Below are positions 1 through 9,048 of a DNA stretch of 64,000 nucleotides, piece by piece. The notes beneath the pieces were generated by a model. That model saw only the letters and a list, made by a program, of their open reading frames with translations. It did not search any database and was not told where the DNA came from. Positions within the stretch are counted from its first letter, which is position 1. Every line of letters starts with the position of its first letter. Both the position numbers and the translations under genes were made by a program. The stretch comes from Acidobacteriota bacterium (GTDB lineage Bacteria; Acidobacteriota; Terriglobia; Bryobacterales; Bryobacteraceae), in assembly GCA_947470805.1 (NCBI GenBank), contig CANIVU010000044.1, positions 1-64,000 on the forward strand. Reading direction: 5' to 3'.

Positions 1-37
1 CCGCAGTGGCGAGGAGGAGGAGAATGGCGGTCTTCAC
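1..37 (-). CDS. Start of an exported protein, cut by the window edge
   Basis: A GTG codon at 37-35 overlaps the TGA stop of the upstream cytochrome gene by four bases (GTGA). It opens a frame reading MKTAILLLLATA, a typical start of a Sec signal peptide (one Lys then a hydrophobic run). A GGAG lies nine bases upstream. Only twelve codons are inside the window, so the function cannot be told. The tight overlap says it is co-translated with the cytochrome, which suggests an exported partner such as another redox protein or quinoprotein. Confidence 0.55.
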   Translation of the reverse strand, partial: MKTAILLLLATA

Positions 38-1128
38 TTGATCGACTCCAGGTAGGCAACGATGTCGTGCATGTTCTTGTCGGTGTATTTGTTGAGCAGT
101 TCGATGTGGCCCTGGTAGGGATCGTTCTTTACGACTTTGAGAGAGGCCGAGCGGGTCCAGGTGTGGTATTCACCAGCGGCGTCGCGGAGGGCGACGGAGA
201 AGTCATCCAGGTGGACGAGGACGCCGGAGACGGTCTTCCCATTGGCCGGGGTGACGGCGAGCGTCACCGGTTTGGGCGGGGCGACATTGCGCGCGCCACG
301 GCCGAAGCCGAAGGTTTTGGGGAAGAGGAACTTCTGCTGGAGCATGACGGGTTCATACTTGCGGCCGACGCCGGCAAGATCGCCGGTGACGGAGTGGCAC
401 TTGGCGCAGCCGCCGGCGCCGTTGAAGAACTCCTGGCCGGCCTTAGCGTCGCCGGTGAGGACGTTGATGGGCTGGGAGTACGGTCCGCTGCGAAGGGTGT
501 CGGTCACTTTGAGATGGAGGAAGTGGGAGAGCTCCATGACCTGCACGCCTTCGATGGAAGCCGAGGGGCGGCCGGTGGTGGTGGGGTGTTTCTTGAGCTT
601 GAGGAAGTTGCCGATGGTGGCGCCGTAGCGGTCCTTGAGGACGACGAGGGAGCGGACGATATCGGTGCCCCCCTGCTTGCCGCCGCGGGCGGCGACGCCG
701 TGGCAGCTCATGCATTCGGCGTTGTAGATGGCCTTGCCGCGTTCGGCGGCTTCGGGGTCGACGATGTGGGCATCGTCGGGGCCGGCTCCGATGAAGCCAG
801 CGCCACCGGCGCCGGCGGTACCGGAGCGGGGCGGAAGATTTTTGCCCAGATACTCAACAATTTCGCCGAATTCGGCGGAGCTGGCTTTGGCGCCGCGGGC
901 GACCATGCCGTTGACGACGTTGGACCAATTGTCGCGGGAGTAGCCCTTGCCGGTGACGATTTCAACACCGTGGCAGGTGGCGCCGCAGACGCGCTGAACG
1001 ATCTCCTTTCCCGGGCCGTCAGGCAGCGCGCGAGGGGTGGGGCGGGGCGGGCCGCCGCGTTGTCCTTGAGCCGCGAGGGTTGCGGCAAGGAGGGAAGAAA
1101 GAAGAAGACCACGATACGGGAAGGTCAT
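34..1128 (-). CDS. Exported triheme c-type cytochrome with one CX3CH site
   Basis: 364 residues with an N-terminal signal peptide (about residues 1-20, ending TLAAQG). Three haem attachment sites are visible: CGATCH at 48-53, CMSCH at 139-143 and CAKCH at 241-245. The first has three residues between the cysteines instead of two. The protein is therefore a periplasmic electron carrier with two or three c haems, of the kind acidobacteria place beside PQQ dehydrogenases. The ATG at 1128 has no clear Shine-Dalgarno; a TATAAT lies 25 bases upstream, overlapping the stop of the upstream PLP gene. It overlaps the next exported protein by four bases. The natural electron donor cannot be told from sequence. 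Confidence 0.85.
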   Translation of the reverse strand: MTFPYRGLLLSSLLAATLAAQGQRGGPPRPTPRALPDGPGKEIVQRVCGATCHGVEIVTGKGYSRDNWSNVVNGMVARGAKASSAEFGEIVEYLGKNLPPRSGTAGAGGAGFIGAGPDDAHIVDPEAAERGKAIYNAECMSCHGVAARGGKQGGTDIVRSLVVLKDRYGATIGNFLKLKKHPTTTGRPSASIEGVQVMELSHFLHLKVTDTLRSGPYSQPINVLTGDAKAGQEFFNGAGGCAKCHSVTGDLAGVGRKYEPVMLQQKFLFPKTFGFGRGARNVAPPKPVTLAVTPANGKTVSGVLVHLDDFSVALRDAAGEYHTWTRSASLKVVKNDPYQGHIELLNKYTDKNMHDIVAYLESIK

Positions 1129-1130
1129 TT

Positions 1131-1150
1131 TGGGTCGTCACGAGGACCCA
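1131..1150 (-). promoter_or_regulatory. Short hairpin in the cytochrome leader
   Basis: TGGGTC at 1131-1136 pairs perfectly with GACCCA at 1145-1150 across an eight-base loop. The hairpin lies between the PLP gene stop and the cytochrome ATG, where a ribosome site would be expected. It could attenuate read-through or hold the start region; six base pairs is weak evidence. Confidence 0.3.
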
Positions 1151-1153
1151 CAA

Positions 1154-1159
1154 ATTATA
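1154..1159 (-). promoter_or_regulatory. Candidate -10 box for the cytochrome gene
   Basis: Perfect TATAAT on the minus strand, overlapping the TAA stop of the upstream gene. A start of transcription seven bases on would leave a leader of about 19 bases. No good -35 hexamer is seen at the right spacing. Confidence 0.35.
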
Positions 1160-2402
1160 CCGCTTCGGCGTGGCTGAGAGCGCTTTCAAAGTCGGCCAGG
1201 ATGTCGCGCCAATCTTCGATGCCGATGCTGACGCGGACGAGGCCATCGACGACGCCGGAGAGCTGGAGTTCCTCGTCACTGACGGCGGAATGGGTGGTGG
1301 AACGGGGGTGGCAGACGAGGGTTTCCACGCCGCCGAGGCTGACGGCGTTGCGGGCGATTTTGAGATGGCGGAGGAATTCAAAGGCCGCCGGTTTGCCGCC
1401 GTTGAGGATGAGGGAGAAGATGCCGCCGGGATAGTCGCACTGGGCATCGCGGATGCGGATTTGTTCGGGATCGGTGAAGAGGGAGGGGTAGTAGATCTTC
1501 TTCACGGCCGGGTGGGTGGCAAGACGTTCGGCGATACGCTGCGCATTTTTGGATTGGCGGTTCATGCGCAGGTGGACGGTGGGGAGGCGGGAGTCGAGAA
1601 TCCAACATTCGTCGGGCGCGAGGATGTTGCCGAACAGGCTGCGGCGAGCGCGGATGGGCTTCATGATCTCCGGGTCGCGGGCGAGGGCGACGCCGGCGAG
1701 GATGTCGGAGAAACCGCCGAGGTATTTGGTGGCGGAGTAGATAGCGATGTCGGCGCCGAGTTGGAGGGGGTGTTGGAAGGCGGGGCCGAGGAAGGTGTTA
1801 TCGACCATGACGAGCGGGCGGGGTTCGCGGGCGGCGGCGGAGGCGACGGCGCGGGCGATGTCGGTCATTTTGAGGGTGGGGTTGGCGGGGGATTCGAGCA
1901 GCACGATGCGGCAGTGGGGGGTGTGCTGGATGGCGCTGTCGAGCGCGGCGGAATCGCCGCCGGGGACGGGGACGCCGAGGAGGCCCCAGGGTTCAAGGAA
2001 CTTCTGGATGAGCGACTGCGTGCCGCCGTAGATGGGCACGGTGTAGACGATGGCGTCGCCGGGGCGGGTGTGGGCCATGATGGCGGTCATGATAGCGGCC
2101 ATGCCGGAGTTGAAGACGGCGGCGGCGCGGGCGTGGGATTCGAGCGGAAGCATGTGGGCTTCGACGATTTCGGCGTTGGGGTGATTGAAGCGGGAGTAGA
2201 CGAGGTCGGCCGTTTCGCCGGGTTCGGGCTCGATGCGGCCGCCGAGGATGGCGAAGGCGCGTTCGGCGGCTTCGGGCGAGTCGAAGACGTAGGTGCTGGA
2301 GCGGAAGACGGCGGGACGGGCGGAGCCAACGGAGAGGGCGGGGTCGAAGCCGGCGGTCAGGACGGCGGTGGAGGGGTGGACTTTGCGCTCTTGGTTGCTC
2401 AC
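1155..2402 (-). CDS. Cys/Met metabolism PLP enzyme (cystathionine gamma-synthase/methionine gamma-lyase family)
   Basis: 415 residues, the normal length for this fold-type I PLP family. It has the YSRFNHPN segment (69-76) that reaches the neighbouring active site, the DNTF motif (201-204) with the PLP-ring aspartate, and the Schiff-base lysine K226 in SATKYLGG. A hydrophobic C-terminal domain with the SLGGVETL substrate-site loop follows. Family members perform gamma-replacement or gamma-elimination on homoserine esters, cystathionine or methionine; which reaction applies here cannot be settled from motifs. The start is GTG at 2402, with a TACAAT six bases upstream and no ribosome site, so the message may be leaderless. 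It is divergent from the histidine kinase. Confidence 0.85.
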   Translation of the reverse strand: MSNQERKVHPSTAVLTAGFDPALSVGSARPAVFRSSTYVFDSPEAAERAFAILGGRIEPEPGETADLVYSRFNHPNAEIVEAHMLPLESHARAAAVFNSGMAAIMTAIMAHTRPGDAIVYTVPIYGGTQSLIQKFLEPWGLLGVPVPGGDSAALDSAIQHTPHCRIVLLESPANPTLKMTDIARAVASAAAREPRPLVMVDNTFLGPAFQHPLQLGADIAIYSATKYLGGFSDILAGVALARDPEIMKPIRARRSLFGNILAPDECWILDSRLPTVHLRMNRQSKNAQRIAERLATHPAVKKIYYPSLFTDPEQIRIRDAQCDYPGGIFSLILNGGKPAAFEFLRHLKIARNAVSLGGVETLVCHPRSTTHSAVSDEELQLSGVVDGLVRVSIGIEDWRDILADFESALSHAEAV

Positions 2403-2408
2403 GCCCTG

Positions 2409-2414
2409 ATTGTA
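2409..2414 (-). promoter_or_regulatory. Candidate -10 box for the PLP enzyme gene
   Basis: TACAAT on the minus strand, six bases before the GTG start at 2402. It would place transcription start at or near the initiation codon. The -35 region is not convincing. Confidence 0.35.
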
Positions 2415-2435
2415 GCGGGATTAACTGCCGATGAG

Positions 2436-4205
2436 ATGATTAGCATGGGTTTGACAACCGCACAGCAAGTAGCGCGACAGGCCATGACGGAGCAGATCTC
2501 GCGTCTGGTCCACGGCGTCTATGTTTACGCGAGCATCCTGGTGGTGCTGGTGTGGACGACGCCGTTCGCGGTGGATCACCCGCGCGTGTATTGGGGATGC
2601 GCTGCGTGCATGGCTGGCGGGATGGCGGTGCGTGTGGCGCTGCGGTTTTTCGGGGAGCGGTGGAATGGGGCGTTCCTGGAGACGATGCTGCTGACGGCGG
2701 TGGGTTTGACTTCGGCGCCGAGCGGGTTGTTGTATTTGTGCTCGTTGCTTTATTACGGGTTTGAGGATTGGACGTTCACGGTGCTGATGATCTGGACGGT
2801 GGGGGGAGCGTCGGGCTCCATGGTTTCGTTCGCGCCGACGCTGCGTCTGTTGGTTCTGCACGTGACGTTGTTGCTGGTGCCGGCGCTGGGACTCGGCCTG
2901 TGGCAAGGGGGCACGAAGGGGACCACGTTCGCTATTGGGACGATGGTGCTGCTGGTGTTTTTGTTGACGCAGGGAGTGTGGTTGAACCGGGCCTACATGA
3001 AGCAACTGGAGGACCGGGCAACGGAGGAGGCGCGGCTGCGGGAGTTGGAACTGGCCAAGGCGGCGGCGGAAGCGGCGAATGTGGCGAAGAGTTTATTCCT
3101 GGCCAACATGAGCCACGAGATTCGCACGCCGATGCATGGCGTGATGGGCATGGCGCAGGTGGTGCTGGCCGGGGAGTTGCCGGCCGAGAGCCGGGAGAAC
3201 GTGGAGGCGATTCACGGTGCCAGCGAAACACTGCTGCGGGTGTTGAATGAGATCTTGGATTTTTCCAAGGTGGAAGCGGGGAAGGTGGAGCTGGAGCGGG
3301 TGCCGTTTGCCCTGCGCCGGATGCTGGAAGAGCTGCGGCTGACGGTGCGGCCACTGGCGACGATGAAGGGGTTTCGTTTGGATTGGACCGTGGATGACGC
3401 CGTTCCGGAACGCGCCATCGGGGACGGTGTACGGCTGCGGCAGATTCTGATGAACCTGTTGGGAAACGCGGTGAAGTTTACGACGGCGGGCGCGGTGGGG
3501 TTGCGTGTGGCGAGGGAGCCCGGCGACGCACTGCGACTCACGGTGACCGATAGCGGCATCGGCATTCCCGCGGACAAGCAACAGCTGATCTTCGAAGCCT
3601 TCGCACAGGCCGATGGAACGGTATCGCGACGGTTCGGCGGAACGGGCCTGGGGCTTGCGATTTCGGCCAAGCTGGTGGCGTTGATGGGCGGGCAGTTGAC
3701 GGTGAGTAGCGAAGTAGGGCAAGGGAGCGAGTTTTCGTTCGCGGTTGGCCTGCCGGAGAGCACCGCGGAGCCGGTGGCGACGTCAGAGCAGGCGGCCGCG
3801 CAGGAGCGCCCCGGGCTGCGCCTGCTGTTGGCCGAGGATAACGCGGTGAGCCAGCGGGTGGCTGTCGCCCTGTTGGCGAAGCGAGGGCATCACGTGACGG
3901 TAGTGGAGAACGGCGTGGCGGCGATCGCGGCGTGGGAACGCGACGAGTTCGACGCCCTGTTGATGGACAATCAGATGCCGGAGATGGGCGGCCTGGACGC
4001 GGTACGGGAGATCCGCGCGCGGGAGGAGAGAGAGAACCGGCGGCGGACGCCGGCCGTTATGCTGACGGCGAGTGCGATGCTGGGGGATCGGGAGCGATTC
4101 CTGGACGGGGGAGTCGATGGGTATCTGGCAAAGCCGTTTCATGCCGATGAGCTGTATGCCGCCCTTGCCAAAGTTGCAGCGCCGCCGGGGTGTGCTACTC
4201 AGTAG
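2436..4205 (+). CDS. Membrane hybrid sensor histidine kinase with C-terminal receiver
   Basis: 589 residues from ATG 2436; ATGs at 2445 and 2484 are alternatives because no start has a strong ribosome site. Residues 22-185 hold about six hydrophobic helices, an integral-membrane sensor with no periplasmic domain. A short coiled coil (190-216) leads to the HisKA domain with phospho-acceptor H227 in NMSHEIRTP, then the ATPase domain with N344, DSGIGI (372-377) and GGTGLGLAI (401-409). A receiver domain follows at 461-580 with phospho-acceptor D511 and the KPF lysine near 567. There is no Hpt domain, so the signal must pass to another protein. The signal is unknown. The DJ-1 gene starts three bases after its stop. 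Confidence 0.9.
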   Translation: MISMGLTTAQQVARQAMTEQISRLVHGVYVYASILVVLVWTTPFAVDHPRVYWGCAACMAGGMAVRVALRFFGERWNGAFLETMLLTAVGLTSAPSGLLYLCSLLYYGFEDWTFTVLMIWTVGGASGSMVSFAPTLRLLVLHVTLLLVPALGLGLWQGGTKGTTFAIGTMVLLVFLLTQGVWLNRAYMKQLEDRATEEARLRELELAKAAAEAANVAKSLFLANMSHEIRTPMHGVMGMAQVVLAGELPAESRENVEAIHGASETLLRVLNEILDFSKVEAGKVELERVPFALRRMLEELRLTVRPLATMKGFRLDWTVDDAVPERAIGDGVRLRQILMNLLGNAVKFTTAGAVGLRVAREPGDALRLTVTDSGIGIPADKQQLIFEAFAQADGTVSRRFGGTGLGLAISAKLVALMGGQLTVSSEVGQGSEFSFAVGLPESTAEPVATSEQAAAQERPGLRLLLAEDNAVSQRVAVALLAKRGHHVTVVENGVAAIAAWERDEFDALLMDNQMPEMGGLDAVREIRAREERENRRRTPAVMLTASAMLGDRERFLDGGVDGYLAKPFHADELYAALAKVAAPPGCATQ

Positions 4206-4208
4206 GAC

Positions 4209-4781
4209 ATGAAGATCCTGCAGCTGGTTGGCGATTTCGTGGAAGATTACGAAGTGATGGTTCCGTTTCAGGCCCTGACGATGGTGGGCCACACGGTGCA
4301 CGCGGTTTGCCCGGGGAAGACGGCGGGGCAATCGGTGCGCACGGCGATTCACGATTTCGAAGGCGACCAGACGTATAGCGAGAAGCCGGGTCATAATTTC
4401 AGCTTGAACGCGACGTTCGCGGATGTAGATGCGGCGGCGTACGACGCGTTGGTGGTGTCCGGCGGGCGGGCGCCGGAGTATCTCCGGTTGAACGCGGACG
4501 TCATCGCCATGGTGCGCCATTTCGCGGAGGCCGATAAGCCCATCGCCGCCATCTGCCACGGGCTGCAGATCCTGGCGGCGGCCGACGTACTGCGCGGCAA
4601 GCGGTGTACGGCCTACCCGGCGTGCGGGCCGGAGTGCCGGTTGGCCGGGGCCGATTACGTGGACATTCCGGTGGACCAGGCGGTGACGGACGGCAAGCTG
4701 GTGACCGCTCCCGCATGGCCCGCGCATCCAGCGTGGCTGGCCGCGTTCCTGCAGGTTCTGGGCACGAAGATTACGCTTTAG
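4209..4781 (+). CDS. DJ-1/PfpI family protein
   Basis: 190 residues, the whole length of a single DJ-1/PfpI domain. The nucleophile elbow AICHG is present, with the cysteine near residue 117, and the supporting glutamate near the N-terminus in [10 protein letters not shown]. Members act as cysteine-dependent glyoxalases or deglycases, proteases or chaperones in carbonyl stress; the elbow and the YSEKPGH segment fit the PfpI/YhbO branch. The gene follows the hybrid kinase by three bases, so the two are one transcript, and its stop overlaps that of the convergent RND gene by four bases. Cytoplasmic; no signal peptide. Confidence 0.8.
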   Translation: MKILQLVGDFVEDYEVMVPFQALTMVGHTVHAVCPGKTAGQSVRTAIHDFEGDQTYSEKPGHNFSLNATFADVDAAAYDALVVSGGRAPEYLRLNADVIAMVRHFAEADKPIAAICHGLQILAAADVLRGKRCTAYPACGPECRLAGADYVDIPVDQAVTDGKLVTAPAWPAHPAWLAAFLQVLGTKITL

Positions 4782-7700
4782 ATCCCTTCGCCGTCTTCCG
4801 CTTTTCCGCGGCCGGTGGCCTTTTCCATAACGAGGTAGAGTGTCGGCAACACGATCAATGTAAGGATCGTGGCCGACACCAGGCCGCCGATGATAACCAC
4901 CGCCAGCGGCTTCTGCACTTCCGAGCCGATGCCCTTGGAGAGCGCCATCGGCAGCAAGCCGAGCATGGCCAGGCACGACGTCATCAGCACCGTTCGCAAG
5001 CGCACCATGGCGCCTTCGGTGGCGGCTTCGACGACCGTGGCGCCCTTCTCCCGCAGTTCGTTAAAGTAACTGACCATGACGACGCCGTTGAGCACCGCCT
5101 GTCCGAACAGCGCGATGAAACCGATGGCGGCGGACACGCTGAGATGGAGCCCGGTGAAGAGCAACGCGACGATACCGCCGATCATGGCGAACGGCACGTT
5201 GAGCAGGATGAGCGCGGCGTTCTTGAACGACTTGAACGCTTCGAAGAGGATGACGAAAATCAGGAACACGCTGGCCGGGAGAATGATCAGCAACCGCGCC
5301 ATGGCGCGCTCCTGGTTTTCAAATTCGCCGCCCCAGGTGGAGTAGTAGCCCGGAGGAAGCTGGACGTTCTTGCCCACCTTCTCCTTCATCTCCGCCACCA
5401 GGCTGCCCATGTCGCGATCCTTGATGAAGACGCCGATGGCCGACACCGATTTTCCGGACTCGCGGGAGATATTCAGGCTGCCGCTGCGGATGGAAACGTC
5501 GGTGACTTCTTCGAGCGGAATACGTTGCCCGTTGGGAGTATCGACGAGGATCTTCTTGATCGAATTGATGTCCCGGCGCTCGTCCTCTTTCAAGCGGACC
5601 ACGGCGCCAAACTTCTTCTCGCCTTCCCATATTTCGGTGGCTTCTTTGCCGCCGAGGGTGACCTCGATGATGTCCTCGATATCGGCGACATTGAGCCCGT
5701 AGCGAGCGGCTTTCTGGCGGTCGACGGTGATCTGTAACTGCGGCACTTCGCCGAAGCGATCGATGAAGGCGCGGCCCACGCCGCGGACGGCGGTGATGGT
5801 TTTCAGGATCTTCTGCACGTTAGTGCGAAGGATATTGGGATCGTCGCCGAAGACCTTGATGACGATCTGGCCATCGATCTGCGAGATGCTCTCGAGCACG
5901 CTGTCGCGGATGGGCATGGAGACGCTGGGGAACACGCCGGGGATCGAGTCCAGCTCGTCGCTGATCTGTTCCACAAGCTGTTCGCGGGTGATGTTGCGCG
6001 TCCATTGTTCCGGCGGTTTCACACCGACGAACATCTCCACCATGTTGAGCGTTTTGGGGTCAGTACCGTCTTCTGGACGGCCCGCCTGGCTGATGACGGT
6101 TTCCACTTCGGGAAACTTGCGGATCATGCCCCGCACTTTGCGAGCGAACTTGGTGGTCTCGACAATCGAGGTGCCGGGCGACATGGTCATGTTGACCCAC
6201 ATCGTGCCCTCGTTCAATTCGGGCAGGAACTCCGAGCCCAGTCGCGGCACCAGCGTGAGGCTGAAGATAAGCGACGCAACCGCGGCGGCGAGCACCGTAT
6301 AGGGCCGGCCTATGGCGGCCAGCAGAATGGGCTTGTAGATTTTCTTCGCGAAACGAACGACGAAGTTGTCTTCATGCGGCAGCGGCTTGCGCAGGAGGAA
6401 GTAGGCCAGCAGCGGCACCAGCGTCAGCGAGAAGATGAGCGAGCCGATGAGAGCGGAGACGACCGTGTAAGCCATCGGCGCGAAGATGCGGCCTTCGTGG
6501 CGCTGCAGGGCGAAGATCGGCAGATGCGCGGTGATGACGATCAACATGGCGAACAGCGTGGGCCGGCCCACCTGCGCCGCGGCGTCGATGATCTTTTCCT
6601 TGAACGATTCCGGCGTTCGTTCGGAGTGATCCTCCGATAGATTGCGGAAGATGTTTTCAATGACGATCACGGCGCCATCGACGATGATGCCGAAGTCCAT
6701 CGCGCCGAGCGACAGCAGGTTGGCGGGGATGCCTTTGATGGACAGGCCGATGAAGGTGGCCAGCAACGAGAGCGGAATGATGAGCGCCACGATGGCCGCC
6801 GCGCGGAAGTTGCCGAGAAAGACGAACAACACCACGGCCACTAGCACGGCGCCTTCCACCAGGTTCTTGAACACGGTGGTGAGCGTGGTGTTGATCAGCC
6901 ACGTGCGGTCATAAAACGCGTCGATCTTGACGCCCTTTGGTAGCCCAGTGCCGTTCAGTTCGTCAATCCGGTCCCGCACGCCCTTCAGCACTTCCGACGG
7001 GTTTTCGCCTTTGCGCATCAGCACAATGCCGGTGACCACTTCGTCGGAATCATCGCGGCCGACGATGCCCTGCCGCGGCACGAAACTCTGATTGATCGTG
7101 GCGATTTCGTGGACCAGAATCGGCGTGCCTTTCCGCTCGGCCACCACGACGTTGCCCATGTCCTCGGCGGAGCGCAACAGGCCCAGACCACGGATCAGGA
7201 ATTGCTGTTCGCCCTGGTCCACATAGCTGCCGCCGGCGTTGGCGTTGCCGCGTTTGAGCGCCGTGATGACCTGGTTGATCGGGATGTCGTAGGCCTTGGT
7301 TTTGGCGAGATCAAGACTCACTTCGTACTGCTTGATGAAGCCGCCGCGGCTGACCACTTCGGCCACGCCGGGGATAACTTTCAGCGCGCGGGCGACTGTC
7401 CAATCCTGAATGGAACGCAAGTCGGTGGCGCTCAGCCCGCCGCCTTTCAGTTCATAGCGGAAGAGCTCGCCGACCGGCGTCGCTAACGGCGCTAGCTCTG
7501 GTTTCACGCCTTCCGGCAGATCGATGGAATGCAAACGCTCCAGCACCTGCTGGCGGGCGAAGTAGGCGTCGACGTTGTCGTCGAAGGTGATCGGAATGAA
7601 CGACAGGCCAAACTGCGTGTGCGAGAACGTGCGAACCGCGTGCGGGATCCCGCTCAACCCGATCTCCAACGGAATCGTTACCTGCTTCTCCACTTCCTCG

Positions 7701-7873
7701 GCAGCGTGGCCGGGGTAGAGCGTAATGACGATCACCTGCACGTCGGTGACATCGGGGAACGCTTCAATGGGAAGGTTTCGAAATGCCACGACACCGAAGA
7801 CGATGAAGTGGATCATCAACAACGCGAAGAACATCTTCTGGTTGATGGCGAACGAAACAAGTTTTCTGATCAT
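4778..7873 (-). CDS. czcA: Heavy-metal efflux RND pump (CzcA/CusA family)
   Basis: 1031 residues, full length for a heavy-metal RND transporter. The N-terminus [13 protein letters not shown] with the following membrane helix and the segment [12 protein letters not shown] are family hallmarks. Two sets of six C-terminal helices flank two large periplasmic porter loops; the acidic residues in the [19 protein letters not shown] helix are the proton-relay and metal-path positions. It forms the inner-membrane engine of the tripartite complex with the two genes upstream, exporting divalent metals (Zn, Co, Cd, Ni) or Cu/Ag. Metal specificity cannot be read with confidence. It lies 14 bases after the adaptor gene. 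Confidence 0.92.
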   Translation of the reverse strand: MIRKLVSFAINQKMFFALLMIHFIVFGVVAFRNLPIEAFPDVTDVQVIVITLYPGHAAEEVEKQVTIPLEIGLSGIPHAVRTFSHTQFGLSFIPITFDDNVDAYFARQQVLERLHSIDLPEGVKPELAPLATPVGELFRYELKGGGLSATDLRSIQDWTVARALKVIPGVAEVVSRGGFIKQYEVSLDLAKTKAYDIPINQVITALKRGNANAGGSYVDQGEQQFLIRGLGLLRSAEDMGNVVVAERKGTPILVHEIATINQSFVPRQGIVGRDDSDEVVTGIVLMRKGENPSEVLKGVRDRIDELNGTGLPKGVKIDAFYDRTWLINTTLTTVFKNLVEGAVLVAVVLFVFLGNFRAAAIVALIIPLSLLATFIGLSIKGIPANLLSLGAMDFGIIVDGAVIVIENIFRNLSEDHSERTPESFKEKIIDAAAQVGRPTLFAMLIVITAHLPIFALQRHEGRIFAPMAYTVVSALIGSLIFSLTLVPLLAYFLLRKPLPHEDNFVVRFAKKIYKPILLAAIGRPYTVLAAAVASLIFSLTLVPRLGSEFLPELNEGTMWVNMTMSPGTSIVETTKFARKVRGMIRKFPEVETVISQAGRPEDGTDPKTLNMVEMFVGVKPPEQWTRNITREQLVEQISDELDSIPGVFPSVSMPIRDSVLESISQIDGQIVIKVFGDDPNILRTNVQKILKTITAVRGVGRAFIDRFGEVPQLQITVDRQKAARYGLNVADIEDIIEVTLGGKEATEIWEGEKKFGAVVRLKEDERRDINSIKKILVDTPNGQRIPLEEVTDVSIRSGSLNISRESGKSVSAIGVFIKDRDMGSLVAEMKEKVGKNVQLPPGYYSTWGGEFENQERAMARLLIILPASVFLIFVILFEAFKSFKNAALILLNVPFAMIGGIVALLFTGLHLSVSAAIGFIALFGQAVLNGVVMVSYFNELREKGATVVEAATEGAMVRLRTVLMTSCLAMLGLLPMALSKGIGSEVQKPLAVVIIGGLVSATILTLIVLPTLYLVMEKATGRGKAEDGEGI

Positions 7874-7887
7874 GGCGGGTCCGGTCT

Positions 7888-9048
7888 TTACTGCTGCTTC
7901 CTGGCTTCCATCTGGCGCAGGAGGAGCGCCCCGGAACTGACAATTTCTTCCCCGGGCCCGACGCCGCTCAGCACACGCATCCGGCCGCCGTCGGCGCCTT
8001 CCGCCTTCACCTCGGCGCGGACAAACTCACTGGCGCCCGCCTTCTTGAACACGTAGCTCTTTTCCCCGATCGCGAAAATGGAGGTTGCCGGCACCAGCAC
8101 GCACTTTTCCGACTCGTTCAAAAACAGCTTCACCGAAGCAAACATCTCCGGCTTCAAATTGCGCGTCGGGTTGGCCACAGTGAAACGCACCTTTACCGTA
8201 CGCGTGTCGCTATCGATGACCTGGGCGATATAGGAAACCTGCGCGTTAAACACGCGGTCCGGATAGGCCGACGTGGTCAACTGCGCCCGCTGGCCCACGC
8301 GCACGTGGCGCATTTCGTGTTCGAAAACATCGGCCAGCGCCCAGAGCGTGGAAAGGTCGGATATGACCACCAGCGGATCATGCTCCGGCTGTACGAATTG
8401 GCCTTCGGTTACGCTGCGTTCGATGACCGTTCCCAAACGCGGGGAGAGGATCGGAATCCGCGGATCCAGCTTGCCCTCGGTCATCGGATTCACGCCTAGA
8501 ATATGCAACGCCTCTTCGGTACGGGCCACGCGGACCTTTGCTTTTTCCACGTCGCGCTGCGCCTGGTCGACGGCCATGCGCGAACCGGCCTGATGGTCGA
8601 ACAGATCCTTGGCCATGCGCTGCGATTTCAACGCCAGCTCCAGGTCCTTGGATTCTTCCAGATAATCCGTCATCGCGGCGGCGGCATCTCGGCTGTTGAG
8701 GAAAAACAGCCGGTCGCCCTTGCGAACTTCGCTGCCCACTTTGACCGCCAACTGCTGCACCTGTCCATTGACGGGGGCGATGATGCGGGCCACTTCGTCT
8801 TCGTTGAACTGCAGCTTGCCGGTGGCCGAAAGCACCACCTGGCGATTCTCCTCATGGACCTGTTCGATCTTGAGGTTGTGCAACATCTCCCCGTCGACCT
8901 TCAACACGGCCATCCCGCCAGCGGAGGTTTTTTCTTCCGTCGCGGCGGGCTTTGTCTCTTCCACCTTCTGCTGCGGGCTTTCCTTCTGGCAGCCACACAG
9001 ACCCAAGGCCAACACCCCGGCGCCGAGCCATCCCATCTGCCTTTTCAC
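7888..9048 (-). CDS. czcB: Periplasmic adaptor lipoprotein of the RND pump (CzcB-like)
   Basis: 386 residues with a lipoprotein leader: MKRQMGWLGAGVLALGLCGC, with the lipidated cysteine next to QKES. The rest follows the membrane-fusion-protein plan: a biotinyl-lipoyl half motif (IIAPVNGQVQQLAVKVGSEV), a helical hairpin around residues 135-185 that contacts the outer-membrane channel, the second lipoyl half (ILSPRLGTVIERSVTEGQFV), then beta-barrel and membrane-proximal domains. It joins the RND pump to the TolC-like channel. The start overlaps the stop of the upstream channel gene by four bases, indicating translational coupling. Confidence 0.9.
   Translation of the reverse strand: MKRQMGWLGAGVLALGLCGCQKESPQQKVEETKPAATEEKTSAGGMAVLKVDGEMLHNLKIEQVHEENRQVVLSATGKLQFNEDEVARIIAPVNGQVQQLAVKVGSEVRKGDRLFFLNSRDAAAAMTDYLEESKDLELALKSQRMAKDLFDHQAGSRMAVDQAQRDVEKAKVRVARTEEALHILGVNPMTEGKLDPRIPILSPRLGTVIERSVTEGQFVQPEHDPLVVISDLSTLWALADVFEHEMRHVRVGQRAQLTTSAYPDRVFNAQVSYIAQVIDSDTRTVKVRFTVANPTRNLKPEMFASVKLFLNESEKCVLVPATSIFAIGEKSYVFKKAGASEFVRAEVKAEGADGGRMRVLSGVGPGEEIVSSGALLLRQMEARKQQ

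Noticed and set aside
1080-2435. Long upstream extension of the hybrid kinase frame
   Set aside because: The part before 2436 is antisense to the PLP enzyme and consists of Gly/Asp/Val-rich sequence with no membrane or sensor domain.
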